A stretch of DNA of 64,000 nucleotides from positions 2,046,001 through 2,110,000 of the forward strand of contig NZ_CP022889.1 in NCBI RefSeq assembly GCF_002269345.1, read 5' to 3'. The DNA is from Tsuneonella mangrovi. GTDB taxonomy: Bacteria > Pseudomonadota > Alphaproteobacteria > Sphingomonadales > Sphingomonadaceae. The position numbers and the translations under genes are program-made. How positions within the stretch are numbered: position 1 is the stretch's first letter; every line of letters starts with the position of its first letter. This document shows positions 1 to 9,304 of the stretch, piece by piece. The notes under the pieces are model-generated. The model searched no databases and was not told the origin of the DNA. It saw nothing but the letters and a program-made list of their open reading frames with translations.

Positions 1-2
1 TG

Positions 3-1001
3 GCATTTACCTACCTCGATTCGGGCGGCAACGCGCCGACCTCGCAGGCCTGTGCGCTAGTCGCGGTGCCGCTGTTCCACGTAACCGGTGAAGTGCCGGT
101 GTTCCTCCAGAGCTTCGCGCTGGGCCGCAAGCTGGTGATGATGCCGCGCTGGAACGCGGGCGAGGCGTTGCGGCTGATGGACCAGGAGAAGGTGAGCTAC
201 TTCGCCGGGGTCCCGCTGATGAGCTACGAGATCGCGACCCATCCCGACCGCGCGCAGTACGACATCAGTTCGTGCACCGGGTTCGCCGCAGGCGGCGCGC
301 CGCGCCCGGTAGAGCACGTAACCAAGATCCGTGACGCGTTCCCCGACGGGTTCCCGCTGCTCGGCTATGGTCTCACCGAAACCAACGGCGTGGGCTGCGC
401 GAACTTCAACGAAAACTATCTCGCCAAGCCGTCGAGCACCGGCAAGCCGAGCCGCCCGCTGGTCGATCTTGCGATCCTCGACGACGATGGCAACGCTTTG
501 TCGCAAGGCGCGGTGGGTGAAGTCTCGATCCGCTCGGTCTGCAACTTCGTGGGCTACTGGAACAACGACGAAGCGACCCGCGCCGCGTTCACCGACACGA
601 TGTATTTCCGCACTGGCGATCTCGGCAAGCTCGACGAGGATGGCTACCTCTATATCGTCGACCGCAAGAAGGACATCATCATCCGTGGCGGCGAAAACAT
701 TACCTGTATCGAGGTCGAGGAAGCGATCTACGCGCATGACGCGGTTGCCGAATGCTCGGTGTTCGGCCTGCCCGACGAGCGGATGGGCGAAGTCCCGGCG
801 GCGGTCTATTTCCTCAAGCCCCATCACGCCCTGAGCGCAGCGGACCTGCGCGAATTCCTGCTTGGCAGCATCGCGTCTTTCAAGGTGCCGCTCGAAGAGC
901 ACATCTGGATTTCCGACGAAGCGCTGCCGCGGCTCGGCACGCAAAAGATCGACAAGCGCACCCTGCGGGCGAAATATACCGAGAAGGTCGCCGCCGCTTG
1001 A
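3..1001 (+). CDS. Acyl-CoA synthetase (AMP-binding), 3' part only
   Basis: C-terminal 332 residues of an ANL-superfamily acyl-CoA/fatty-acid-CoA ligase; the reading frame is open to the left edge, so the start lies outside the window. Adenylation motifs are visible in order: GYGLTETNG (A5), YFRTGDLGKLDEDGYLY (A7), DRKKDIIIRGGENI (A8), and near the C-terminus LGTQKIDKR, which holds the catalytic lysine. The family activates a carboxylic acid as acyl-adenylate and transfers it to CoA. The substrate cannot be read from the sequence. Its TGA stop overlaps the TTG start proposed for glnD by 4 bases, an odd pairing with a nitrogen-signalling gene. Confidence 0.93.
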   Translation, partial: AFTYLDSGGNAPTSQACALVAVPLFHVTGEVPVFLQSFALGRKLVMMPRWNAGEALRLMDQEKVSYFAGVPLMSYEIATHPDRAQYDISSCTGFAAGGAPRPVEHVTKIRDAFPDGFPLLGYGLTETNGVGCANFNENYLAKPSSTGKPSRPLVDLAILDDDGNALSQGAVGEVSIRSVCNFVGYWNNDEATRAAFTDTMYFRTGDLGKLDEDGYLYIVDRKKDIIIRGGENITCIEVEEAIYAHDAVAECSVFGLPDERMGEVPAAVYFLKPHHALSAADLREFLLGSIASFKVPLEEHIWISDEALPRLGTQKIDKRTLRAKYTEKVAAA

Positions 1002-3760
1002 ACGGATACCGCATTCCCAGCCAGCGATCGATCATCGATCGTCGCGCGCTTGCCGGAAAGATCGCCGATCTGGCTGAGGCCGACGGAGCCGCCAAGGCGC
1101 GGCCCGCGATCGTGGCGGCGCTGCGCGACGCGTTGGCGAGCGGCCGCGAGGAGCTTGGTCGCAGGCTGGAGGAAAAACCCTCCGCCGGGCACGAGATTAC
1201 CGCCGGCTATGCGTTTCTCGTCGACCAGTTGCTGCGCACGATCCACGACCACGTGGTGGCGGATGTTTACCCGGCAGCCAACCGCTCGACCGGCGAACGG
1301 CTGACCGTAGTGGCGGTCGGTGGCTACGGCCGTGCGGAGATGGCCCCGCATTCGGATGTCGACATCGCCTTTCTCACCCCGTCGCGCAACACCCCGTGGT
1401 GCGAGCAGGTGATCGAAGCGATGCTCTATTACCTATGGGACCTGGCGTTGAAGGTCGGCCATTCGAGCCGCTCGGTCGACGACATGGTGCGCATGGCCAG
1501 GGGCGACCTGACGATCCGTACGGCATTGCTCGAAGGGCGCTACGTCTGGGGCGACCAGGACCTCTACGACGAAGCGTCGCAACGCTTCGCCGACGATGTC
1601 GTCAAGGGCACCGAGCGCCAGTTCGTCGCCGAGAAGCTGGAAGAGCGCAACGCGCGGCACGTGCGGATGGGGGATAGCCGCTACGTCGTCGAGCCTAACG
1701 TCAAAGACGGCAAGGGCGGGCTGCGCGACCTGCAGACGCTCTACTGGATCGGCAAATACATCCACAAGGTCCGCACCGCCTCGGAGCTGGTCGATGTCGG
1801 GCTGTTCACCGCGGCCGAATACCGCAGCTTCCGTCGCGCTGAAGGCTTCATGCTGGCGGTGCGATGCCACTTGCACACGATCACCGGGCGCGCCGAAGAC
1901 CGGCTGACGTTCGACTTGCAGCGGCAGGTTGCGCAGCGGATGCATTTCGCCGACCGGCCCGGAAAAAGCGCGGTCGAACGGTTCATGCAGTTCTACTTCC
2001 TGCAGGCCAAGCGGGTCGGCAGCCTGACCGGTGTGTTCCTCGCCCACATTGACGAGCAGTTTGCCAAGAGCCGCGCCCGCAAGGGATTGCTGGCAAATTT
2101 CAAGCCGCGTGCGCGTTCGCTCAAGGGCTTCCGCGTGTTCGGCGGCAGCATCGCCGCGCCGAGCGACGAATGGTTCAGGAACGATCCGGTACGGCTGGTC
2201 GAGATCTTCCAGCTGGCCGAGGCGAACGAGCTGGAAGTCCACCCCGAAACGATGCGGCAGGCGGCGCGCGATTCGGGGCTGATCAAGTCAGGCATCAGAA
2301 ACGATCCACGCGCCAACGCGCTGTTCCTCGACCTGCTGACCGGGCGCAACAATCCCGAGATGGTCCTGCGATGGATGAACGAAGCGGGCGTGCTCGGCCG
2401 GTTCGTGCCCGATTTCGGACGGGTCAATGCGCAGATGCAGTTCGACATGTACCACCACTACACCGTCGATGAGCACACGATCCGCGCGATCGGACTGCTC
2501 AGCCGGATCGAGAAGGGCGAGCTCGTTGCCGACCATCCGCGCTCGACGCGGCTGATCCACGAAGTCGCCAGCCGCCGGGTCGCATACGTTGCGGCGCTGC
2601 TGCACGATATCGCCAAGGGGCGCGGCGGCGACCATTCGGTGCTCGGCGGCGAAGTAGCCGAAGAATTGTGTCCGCGCTTCGGGCTGGACGAAGGCGAAAC
2701 CGCGCTCGTCGCGTGGCTCGTGCGCCAGCACCTGCTGATGAGCCGCACCGCGCAGAAACGCGACCTGACCGACCCCAAGACGATCGAGGATTTCGTCGCC
2801 GAAGTGCAGAGCCTCGAGCGACTCAAGCACCTGCTGGTGCTGACGGCGGTCGATATCCGCGCGGTCGGGCCGGGAACGTGGAACAGCTGGAAGGGCCAGT
2901 TGCTGGGCGAGCTTTACGATGCCGCTGAAGAGCGCCTGCGGCTCGGTCACATGCGGCATGGCCGCGCCGAGCGGGTGAAGGCCAAGAAGGAAGCCGTTGC
3001 CGAGCTACTGGGTCACAAGAAAGGTTTCCTGCGGCTTTACGGCGACCGGTTCGACGATGCCTACTGGATCGCCGAGCCTGAAGACATCATCGCAATCAAC
3101 GTGGAGCATTACGTCGCCGCCCACGAAGCGCAGGACAACCTGTCGATCCATTGCGAGGTCGACGAAGCGCGCGGGGCGACGCTGGTAACGGTGATCGCCG
3201 CCGACCACCCGGGGCTATTCTACCGCATCGCCGGGGGAATCCACCTCGCCGGTGCGAACATCATCGACGCGCGCATCCACACCACCAAGACGGGGTGGGC
3301 GGTCGACAACTTCCTGGTGCAGGACAACCACCGCCGCCCGTTTTCGGAGGAACGCCAACTCCAGCGCATCAAGCAGTCGATCGGCGATGCGCTGGCCAAC
3401 CGGATCAGCCTGGTGCCGCAACTTGCGAAGCAGCCGCTGGTCCACAGCCGCGCCAAGGCGTTCGATGTGCGGCCGGTGGTGCTGTTCGACAACCAGGCCT
3501 CGGGCCGGTTCACGGTGATCGAAGTCAACGCGCGCGACCGCGTGGCGCTGCTCAACCGGCTGGCCCGCGCGCTGTTCGAATGCAGCCTGGTGGTGCAGTC
3601 CGCCCACATTACCCACTACGGCGAACGCGCGGCGGATACCTTCTACGTGACCGACCTGACCGGCGGGAAAGTGACTGCGCCCGCCAAGCTCAAGGTGATC
3701 GAAGCGGCGCTGCTCGATGCCGCGAGCGACGAACGGCAGGCTGAGCTGGAAGGGGTTTGA
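998..3760 (+). CDS. glnD: GlnD, PII uridylyltransferase/uridylyl-removing enzyme
   Basis: Bifunctional nitrogen sensor that uridylylates PII proteins when glutamine is low and removes UMP when it is high. The 920-residue product shows the nucleotidyltransferase motif GGYGRAE (about 108-114) with the metal-binding SDVD (about 119-122), an HD hydrolase motif LHDIAKGRGGDHS near residue 535, and two C-terminal ACT domains, starting near 725 (TVIAADHPGLFYRIAGG) and 835. I chose the TTG at 998 because it gives the usual family length and a product beginning just before the conserved N-terminal region; it overlaps the upstream stop as TTGA, and GAGAAGG lies about 10 bases upstream. The frame is open further upstream, but that part is out-of-frame sequence of the synthetase gene. 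Confidence 0.95.
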   Translation: MNGYRIPSQRSIIDRRALAGKIADLAEADGAAKARPAIVAALRDALASGREELGRRLEEKPSAGHEITAGYAFLVDQLLRTIHDHVVADVYPAANRSTGERLTVVAVGGYGRAEMAPHSDVDIAFLTPSRNTPWCEQVIEAMLYYLWDLALKVGHSSRSVDDMVRMARGDLTIRTALLEGRYVWGDQDLYDEASQRFADDVVKGTERQFVAEKLEERNARHVRMGDSRYVVEPNVKDGKGGLRDLQTLYWIGKYIHKVRTASELVDVGLFTAAEYRSFRRAEGFMLAVRCHLHTITGRAEDRLTFDLQRQVAQRMHFADRPGKSAVERFMQFYFLQAKRVGSLTGVFLAHIDEQFAKSRARKGLLANFKPRARSLKGFRVFGGSIAAPSDEWFRNDPVRLVEIFQLAEANELEVHPETMRQAARDSGLIKSGIRNDPRANALFLDLLTGRNNPEMVLRWMNEAGVLGRFVPDFGRVNAQMQFDMYHHYTVDEHTIRAIGLLSRIEKGELVADHPRSTRLIHEVASRRVAYVAALLHDIAKGRGGDHSVLGGEVAEELCPRFGLDEGETALVAWLVRQHLLMSRTAQKRDLTDPKTIEDFVAEVQSLERLKHLLVLTAVDIRAVGPGTWNSWKGQLLGELYDAAEERLRLGHMRHGRAERVKAKKEAVAELLGHKKGFLRLYGDRFDDAYWIAEPEDIIAINVEHYVAAHEAQDNLSIHCEVDEARGATLVTVIAADHPGLFYRIAGGIHLAGANIIDARIHTTKTGWAVDNFLVQDNHRRPFSEERQLQRIKQSIGDALANRISLVPQLAKQPLVHSRAKAFDVRPVVLFDNQASGRFTVIEVNARDRVALLNRLARALFECSLVVQSAHITHYGERAADTFYVTDLTGGKVTAPAKLKVIEAALLDAASDERQAELEGV

Positions 3761-3802
3761 AACGAGGGTCGGCTAGAGTTGGAAGGCGGTCATTGAACCT
3801 AT

Positions 3803-3821
3803 TTGACGCGCGCGCCGTCAA
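3803..3821. terminator. Small hairpin between convergent genes
   Basis: TTGACG and CGTCAA arms (3803-3808 and 3816-3821) around a 7-base loop, lying between the glnD end and the convergent hypothetical gene whose stop codon it overlaps. There is no clear T-run on either strand, so termination is only a weak suggestion. Confidence 0.25.
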
Positions 3822-4252
3822 GAAAAGGTCTCTGCGTCAATATCAACGAACTCGTTGGAGCGAATTGCCCACGCCCCTCTAAGCCCGTTGGCTAGACCCG
3901 CAAAAATCGCGGCATAGAAGAAAATCCAGCCAACATTGGTGGTGCCGCCTGCGACCTTCATAAATACCTCTAATGCAAAAAGCAGAAGTGCCAAGGTGCC
4001 CCATATAAGGCCCTTCTCTCGCTTGAACCGCCAAGCAGCGATCAGCACGATGGTCAACTCGACCAAAACTCCAAAGATTGCTCCAGTCATTTGAGTGACC
4101 GCTTCGCCGGACGACGGGTTCTTGGCGGCAAGCATTATGAAGACAATTCCAAGGACATTCATCGCCGCAAAAGCAAGACAGGCATAGAAGCCTCCGTTCA
4201 GGGCCTTCTTAGCTCCTTCGTATTCGCTTACGTCGGGAAACCACTGAGACAT
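3818..4252 (-). CDS. Hypothetical four-helix membrane protein
   Basis: I do not recognise a family. The 144-residue product has four hydrophobic stretches (about residues 20-42, 55-73, 80-100 and 105-125 by eye), short polar ends, and a charged RFKREK loop between the second and third. The gene is visibly richer in A+T and in A/T-ending codons than both neighbours, which suggests late acquisition. It stands alone, convergent with glnD and separated from yggS by about 120 bases. Initiation is placed at ATG 4252. It could be an orphan or a small DUF family of inner-membrane proteins. Confidence 0.65.
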   Translation of the reverse strand: MSQWFPDVSEYEGAKKALNGGFYACLAFAAMNVLGIVFIMLAAKNPSSGEAVTQMTGAIFGVLVELTIVLIAAWRFKREKGLIWGTLALLLFALEVFMKVAGGTTNVGWIFFYAAIFAGLANGLRGAWAIRSNEFVDIDAETFS

Positions 4253-4374
4253 GACTTACACCCTCAAAGAACAGAGTCTAAACCAAATCTCGGTTCAATA
4301 TACAATCGGATTCCAATTGTTGGGGACGCGGGAAACAGATTTGGCTTGCGCTAAGGGACCGTTGGCAGCCGACC

Positions 4375-5037
4375 CTACTCCCTCCCCCCGAACAGCGCTG
4401 TGCCCACTCGCACGTGCGTCGCGCCGAGCATGATCGCCGTCTCGTAGTCGCTGCTCATCCCCATGCTGCGACCTTCCAGCCCATTATCGCCCGCCAGCTT
4501 GTCGAGCAGGGCGAAGAACGGGGCGGGTTCGATCCCGAACGGGGGCACGCACATCAGCCCGGCCAATGGTATGTCCGCATCGCGCACCTGCTTGAGCAGC
4601 GCGGGCAATTCGGCGATCGGGCAACCGCCTTTCTGCGCTTCCTCGCCGATATCGACCTGCACGAAGCACGGCACTTGGCGGCCGACCTTGTCGCACGCCT
4701 TGGCGAGCGCTGTCACCAGGCTTGGCCGGTCGAGCGAATGGATGCAGTCGAACAGCGCCACTGCGTCTTCCGCCTTGTTCGATTGCAGCTGACCGACCAA
4801 GTGGAGCTGTACGCCCGGACACCGCTCGCGCAGCGCGGGCCACTTCGCCTGCGCTTCCTGCACGCGGTTTTCGCCGAACACCCGCTGGCCTTGATCGAGC
4901 AACGGCACGATCGCTTCGGCCGGGTGCGTCTTGCTCACCGCGACCAGCGTGACGTCGCTCACTTCGCGGCGGGCCACCTTGCACGCACGGGCGATTTGGT
5001 CGTGGACGAGTTGCAGCGGGGAGGGTGGGTTTTCCAT
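4375..5037 (-). CDS. yggS: YggS/PROSC family PLP homeostasis protein
   Basis: 220-residue member of the YggS (PLPBP/PROSC) family, a cytosolic fold-type III barrel that binds pyridoxal 5'-phosphate and is thought to buffer the cofactor. The PLP lysine sits in VTLVAVSKTHP near residue 35, the family segment FGENRVQEAQAKW follows at about 73, then the HLVGQLQSNKAE motif, and near the C-terminus the phosphate-binding segment SMGMSSDYETAI and GTALFG. Length matches the family. It is divergent from the ThiE-like gene, whose start lies only 22 bases away, so the two share a very short promoter region. No enzymatic reaction is established for the family. Confidence 0.95.
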   Translation of the reverse strand: MENPPSPLQLVHDQIARACKVARREVSDVTLVAVSKTHPAEAIVPLLDQGQRVFGENRVQEAQAKWPALRERCPGVQLHLVGQLQSNKAEDAVALFDCIHSLDRPSLVTALAKACDKVGRQVPCFVQVDIGEEAQKGGCPIAELPALLKQVRDADIPLAGLMCVPPFGIEPAPFFALLDKLAGDNGLEGRSMGMSSDYETAIMLGATHVRVGTALFGGRE

Positions 5038-5059
5038 CGCGCTGCGCTATAGCGGGCTT

Positions 5060-5611
5060 GTGACGACACGCCAGACCCAGTTGCCCGACCTGTGGCTCCT
5101 GTCCGATGCGCGCAACGAGGATTCGCTCGACCGCGCGATCGCTGCACTGCCGCCGGGTTCAGCGTTCGTCTATCGTCACTACCACCTCGATCCTGCGACT
5201 CGCCGTGCACGGTGGGATGCACTGCTGCCGCGCCTGCGGGCAGGCGGACACCTTGCAATCCTGTCGGGCAGCGACGACGAGGCGCAGGGCTGGGGTGCCG
5301 ACGGCTCCTACGGCCCGCCCGAAGCGATCGGCGAGGCGCCGCAGCTGCTCCGCATCGCCGCGGTGCACGACGCGATCGAGATCGCTCACGCCAATGCCGC
5401 CGGGGCCGATGCGGTGATGCTCAGCCCGGTTTTCCCCACGCGCACCCACCCCGACCGCGAAGCGCTGGGGCCGGAACGCTTCCATGCGCTCTCTGCACTT
5501 GCGGAAATGCCGGTGATCGCGCTTGGCGGGATGGATTACGAGCGGGCCCGCGAAATCGGCTGGAACCGCTGGGCGGCGATCGACGGGTTGGCGCTCAAGG
5601 AACCGGGCTGA
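5060..5611 (+). CDS. Thiamine-phosphate synthase-like protein (ThiE/TenI family)
   Basis: Short (183-residue) TIM-barrel protein of the ThiE/TenI family. Recognisable parts are an N-terminal LPDLWLLSDAR strand, a central GADAVMLSPVFPTRTHP segment, which corresponds to the ThiE phosphate/substrate loop, and MPVIALGGM near the C-terminus. ThiE couples the thiazole and pyrimidine moieties of thiamine; bona fide ThiE proteins are usually about 200-220 residues, so this is a short form and catalytic competence is not proven. GTG 5060 is chosen because upstream in-frame sequence is only the antisense of yggS. Its end overlaps the convergent acyltransferase gene by 17 bases. Confidence 0.75.
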   Translation: MTTRQTQLPDLWLLSDARNEDSLDRAIAALPPGSAFVYRHYHLDPATRRARWDALLPRLRAGGHLAILSGSDDEAQGWGADGSYGPPEAIGEAPQLLRIAAVHDAIEIAHANAAGADAVMLSPVFPTRTHPDREALGPERFHALSALAEMPVIALGGMDYERAREIGWNRWAAIDGLALKEPG

Positions 5612-6653
5612 GCGCTTGGCTGCTGGCGCTATAGCGCGCGCGGAGCCAGCCCTGAGCCGGACGCTCGATCAGCCGATAGGTGATCCACGACGCCAGCAGG
5701 CTCGCGGCCAGCACCAGCGCAAACCGGGCGAACGGTGGCGCGTTGGCGGCGATGTGCAGCCGCTCGACCAGGAAGATGATCGGTGCGTGCAACAGGTACA
5801 GGCTGAACGAGATTGCGCCGAGCCAGCGCAGCGAGGGAGCGGCGAGCGCCGCCATCGGTCCGGCTCCGGCGCAGCTCGCCCACAGCAACATCGGCATCGC
5901 CAGGATCACGAACGGGTCGAGGAACGGTTCGGGTGAATGCCACCCTAGCGCTGCACGCAAATCGGGCGGAAGCAGCAGCGCCATAGCCAAGGCAACCAAA
6001 CCAAGCGCCATTGCCGGTGACCCGGATAGCGATGCCGGCATTCGGTTCCGCGCGCCGTCGTCGAGCAAGTGCCTGAGCGCTGCACCGATCAGGAAGAAGT
6101 GCAGCCACAGGAACACGTAACCGACGCCCCATGCGCTCCCTGCCCATAAGTATGCCGAAACGATTGCGGCCAGCGAAAGCAGCAGGACGAGCGGCCAGAT
6201 ATGTCCGCGCGCCTGTGCCCGCCACACCGCGAGGAAGATCAGGTAGCACTGCACCTCGACCGGGACCGACCACAACACTCCGTCACCGCGCAGCAGCAGC
6301 AGGTTGAACGCCGCGCGGTGCCAGTTGACGATGCCGTAGAACCCCGCCCCGATCGTCGCCAGCAGCGCGACCGAGACAACCACCACCACATAGAACATCG
6401 GCAGCACACGGCTGCCGCGGGCGACCAGGTATTGTGAAATTTCGCCGCGGTTGAACGGCTTGCCGAAGCAGACGTGCGCCATCAGGAACCCGCTCAGCGT
6501 GAAGAACACCCCCACGCTGACATGACCGAAGCCGCCGCCCAGCACCGCGGGAAGGAACCCGGCATTGGCGCTGTGCGAAACGAGCACCGCCAGCGCCGCC
6601 AGCCCGCGCAGGCCGTCGAGCGTCGGTATCGTCCTGGGCAGAGGTCGGTACAT
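5595..6653 (-). CDS. Acyltransferase family 3 membrane protein (OatA/NodX-like)
   Basis: 352-residue integral membrane O-acyltransferase of the acyltransferase-3 family. The N-terminus carries the family signature TIPTLDGLRGLAALAVLVSH, with the conserved histidine, followed by about ten hydrophobic segments and a C-terminal ITYRLIERPAQGW helix typical of the family. These enzymes move acetyl or other acyl groups onto extracytoplasmic sugars, peptidoglycan or lipids; the acceptor cannot be predicted. ATG 6653 is preferred over the upstream in-frame GTG/ATG codons because GGGAGA lies just upstream and the signature begins directly after it. It is divergent from ftsK. Confidence 0.88.
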   Translation of the reverse strand: MYRPLPRTIPTLDGLRGLAALAVLVSHSANAGFLPAVLGGGFGHVSVGVFFTLSGFLMAHVCFGKPFNRGEISQYLVARGSRVLPMFYVVVVVSVALLATIGAGFYGIVNWHRAAFNLLLLRGDGVLWSVPVEVQCYLIFLAVWRAQARGHIWPLVLLLSLAAIVSAYLWAGSAWGVGYVFLWLHFFLIGAALRHLLDDGARNRMPASLSGSPAMALGLVALAMALLLPPDLRAALGWHSPEPFLDPFVILAMPMLLWASCAGAGPMAALAAPSLRWLGAISFSLYLLHAPIIFLVERLHIAANAPPFARFALVLAASLLASWITYRLIERPAQGWLRARYSASSQALSPVP

Positions 6654-6774
6654 AATTCTCCCGTCGTGGCCATTGCTTAGCGTAACCGCGCGAAGCGGTA
6701 ACCCCGCAGATTCTTGACGGCGAGTCCTCGGCAAGCGATGATGCGTGCGGACGCAATTCGGGATCGACACGATA

Positions 6775-9114
6775 ATGGCTTCACGCGCATCCGCTAAGGC
6801 GCCCCAGGCAGATTGGCGCGCGGCGTTCCGTCGCAGCCTGCGCCGCGCAAGCGAGATGGCGGGTGCCGCTGTGCTGTTCGCCGGGATGATTTTCCTCGGG
6901 CTGGCGATGGCCAGCTACACCCAGACCGACCCGAGCCTGTCTACCGCTGCCGCAGGCACCGACATCCGCAACTGGATGGGGCTGTGGGGCGCATGGGTGT
7001 CGGAACGGGTCTATTTCCTGTTCGGCTGGTCGGGTGTGCTGCTGTTACCGCTGCTCTATGTCGGCGCGCGGGCGCTATGGCGCGATGTCGAAGACGACGA
7101 GATCGATACCGAGACCCGCTGGTGGCGCCCGTTCGGCCTGCTGCTGCTGGCAATGGCGCTGATCGGGACGGTCCTCGCGCTGACATTCGACGGGCCGCGC
7201 GGATCGTTGCCCGCGTCGATGGGCGGGATCACCGGGTTGCTCGGTGCCGGTGCGGTACGCGGGATCGCGCACCGCTTTCCCGATGCATCGCAGGGATGGA
7301 TCATCCTTACCGCTGCGCTCGCTGCGCTTGCCGGAGGCATCGGCCTTGCCGCGCGGGTGTTCGCACTCGACTGGGCGGCGTTGCTGACGCTGCCGCGCTT
7401 CCTCAAGCGCACCCCGAAGCTTGCCGAGGGTACGGTCGTGATCCCGCGCCGGCGCAACGACAAGGTCGCCAAGGGCCGGGTCGAACCGGACGACGACCCG
7501 CAGATCGCCGAGCGGCGCGCGCCGCAGATCGTCGATCCCACCGCACCGCCGCAGCGCGCGAAGCCGAAGGGCAAGAAAGCGCAGAAGGACCTGTTCGCCG
7601 ACTACGAGCTGCCCAGCCTCGAGTTGCTGTCCGAAATGCCCGAAAACACCGCGCCCAAGCTCGACAAGCTGGCGCTCGAGCGCAATGCGCGACTGCTCGA
7701 GACCGTGCTCGACGACTTCAACGTGAAGGGCGAGATTACCGCCGTGCGCACCGGCCCGGTGGTGACGATGTACGAGCTAGAGCCGGCCCCCGGCATCAAG
7801 GCCAGCCGGGTTATCGGCCTTGCCGAAGACATTGCCCGCAACATGAGCGCGATCAGCGCACGCGTGTCCTCGATCCCCGGCAAGACGGTGATGGGGATCG
7901 AATTGCCCAACGCCGACCGGCAGATGGTCTCGTTCAAGGAACTCGCCGCGTGCGATGCGTTCGTCAACGCCCGCGGCTCCCTGCCGATCATCCTCGGCAA
8001 GGACATCGCGGGCGAGCCGATCATCGCCGACCTTGCCGCGATGCCGCACCTTCTGGTTGCTGGGACCACCGGCTCGGGCAAGTCGGTCGGGCTCAACTGC
8101 ATCCTGCTGAGCCTGCTCTATCGTTTCACGCCCGACGAATGCCGCCTGATCCTGATCGATCCGAAGATACTCGAACTCAAGAGCTATGACGATATCCCGC
8201 ACCTGCTGAGCCAGGTGGTGACCGAGCCGCACAAGTCGGTCCGCGCGCTCAAGTGGGCGGTCGAGGAAATGGAGCGCCGCTACCGGATGATGAGCAGCAT
8301 CGGTGCGCGCAACCTTGGGGGTTTCAACGAACGCGTGCGCGCGGCGAAGGCCAAGGGCAAACCGCTCGGTCGCCGGGTGCAGACCGGGTTCGATCCCGAG
8401 ACTGGCGAGGAACTGTTCGAGGAAGAGCAGCTCGATTACGAAACGCTGCCGCAGATAGTCCTGATCGTCGACGAACTGGCGGACCTGATGGTGACCGTCG
8501 GCAAGGAAATCGAGGTGCTGATCCAGCGGCTCGCGCAAAAGAGCCGTGCGGCCGGGATACACCTGATCATGGCCACCCAGCGGCCGTCGGTCGACGTCAT
8601 CACCGGAGTGATCAAGGCCAACCTGCCGACCCGCATCGCGTTCAATGTCACCAGCCGGATCGACAGCCGCACGATCCTCGGTGAACAGGGCGCCGAACAG
8701 CTGCTCGGCAAGGGTGACATGCTCTACAAGCCCAGTACCGGCGCTCTGTTGCGCGTCCACGGGCCGTTCGTGTCGGACGAGGAAGTCGATGCGGTGGCCG
8801 AGCATTGGCGCGGGCAGGGCCAGCCCGAATACGTCGATGCCGTGACCGAGGAACCCGAAGACGGCGGCGGTTTCAGTTTCGACGACGAATTCACTGCGTC
8901 GGACAACCCCGAAGAGCGCAAGTATCGCCAGGCGTGCCAGATCGTGTTCGAAAACCAGAAAGCCTCGGGCAGCTGGCTCCAGCGCCAGATGGGGGTGGGA
9001 TACAACACCGCCGCCAAGTGGATCGAGCGGATGGAGGAAGACGGCCTCGTCGGCCCGGCCAACCATGTCGGACGGCGCGACATCTATCGTGACCGCGACG
9101 GGAACCCGCTCTGA
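6775..9114 (+). CDS. ftsK: FtsK/SpoIIIE DNA translocase
   Basis: 779-residue septal DNA pump that moves chromosome termini and activates XerCD recombination at dif. Four membrane helices fill residues 1-190, followed by a short charged linker (PRRRNDKVAKGRVEPDDD), an alpha-beta motor with Walker A AGTTGSGKSVG and Walker B LIVDELADLMV, the ATQRPSVDVITG segment, and a C-terminal winged-helix gamma domain (GSWLQRQMGVGYNTAAKWIE) that reads KOPS sites. The linker is short compared with E. coli FtsK, as is usual in alphaproteobacteria. ATG 6775 is chosen over GTG 6745 since family N-termini begin with a short basic stretch before the first helix. Confidence 0.96.
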   Translation: MASRASAKAPQADWRAAFRRSLRRASEMAGAAVLFAGMIFLGLAMASYTQTDPSLSTAAAGTDIRNWMGLWGAWVSERVYFLFGWSGVLLLPLLYVGARALWRDVEDDEIDTETRWWRPFGLLLLAMALIGTVLALTFDGPRGSLPASMGGITGLLGAGAVRGIAHRFPDASQGWIILTAALAALAGGIGLAARVFALDWAALLTLPRFLKRTPKLAEGTVVIPRRRNDKVAKGRVEPDDDPQIAERRAPQIVDPTAPPQRAKPKGKKAQKDLFADYELPSLELLSEMPENTAPKLDKLALERNARLLETVLDDFNVKGEITAVRTGPVVTMYELEPAPGIKASRVIGLAEDIARNMSAISARVSSIPGKTVMGIELPNADRQMVSFKELAACDAFVNARGSLPIILGKDIAGEPIIADLAAMPHLLVAGTTGSGKSVGLNCILLSLLYRFTPDECRLILIDPKILELKSYDDIPHLLSQVVTEPHKSVRALKWAVEEMERRYRMMSSIGARNLGGFNERVRAAKAKGKPLGRRVQTGFDPETGEELFEEEQLDYETLPQIVLIVDELADLMVTVGKEIEVLIQRLAQKSRAAGIHLIMATQRPSVDVITGVIKANLPTRIAFNVTSRIDSRTILGEQGAEQLLGKGDMLYKPSTGALLRVHGPFVSDEEVDAVAEHWRGQGQPEYVDAVTEEPEDGGGFSFDDEFTASDNPEERKYRQACQIVFENQKASGSWLQRQMGVGYNTAAKWIERMEEDGLVGPANHVGRRDIYRDRDGNPL

Positions 9115-9164
9115 CCCCTTTTACCCCTGATTATCGATCGGGCCTATCCAAAGATTTCAGCCAA

Positions 9165-9248
9165 TTGACAGTTGCAGATCTCGCGATCTGTTACGCAACT
9201 GCAACATTCTGCGGAATTCTGGCCACATCTCGGATTGCAACTTGCAAC
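9165..9248 (+). promoter_or_regulatory. Candidate control region of the TonB-dependent receptor with TGCAAC repeats
   Basis: The 190-base gap between ftsK and the receptor holds a TTGACA box (9165-9170), a GTTGCA (9171-9176), the palindrome AGATC-tcgc-GATCT (9176-9189), TGCAAC at 9200-9205, and two tandem TTGCAAC copies (9235-9241 and 9242-9248). The clustering suggests an operator, but the regulator is unknown and the -10 element is weak. Confidence 0.35.
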
Positions 9249-9304
9249 CAAAGGGGGCTGAAACGTAACTTGATTGCCTCAGCTATAAAATGAGGTGTTC
9301 AATA

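Noticed and set aside
3803-3821. Strong bidirectional terminator after glnD
   Set aside because: Only a 6-base stem with no T-run; kept as a low-confidence hairpin, not as a firm terminator.
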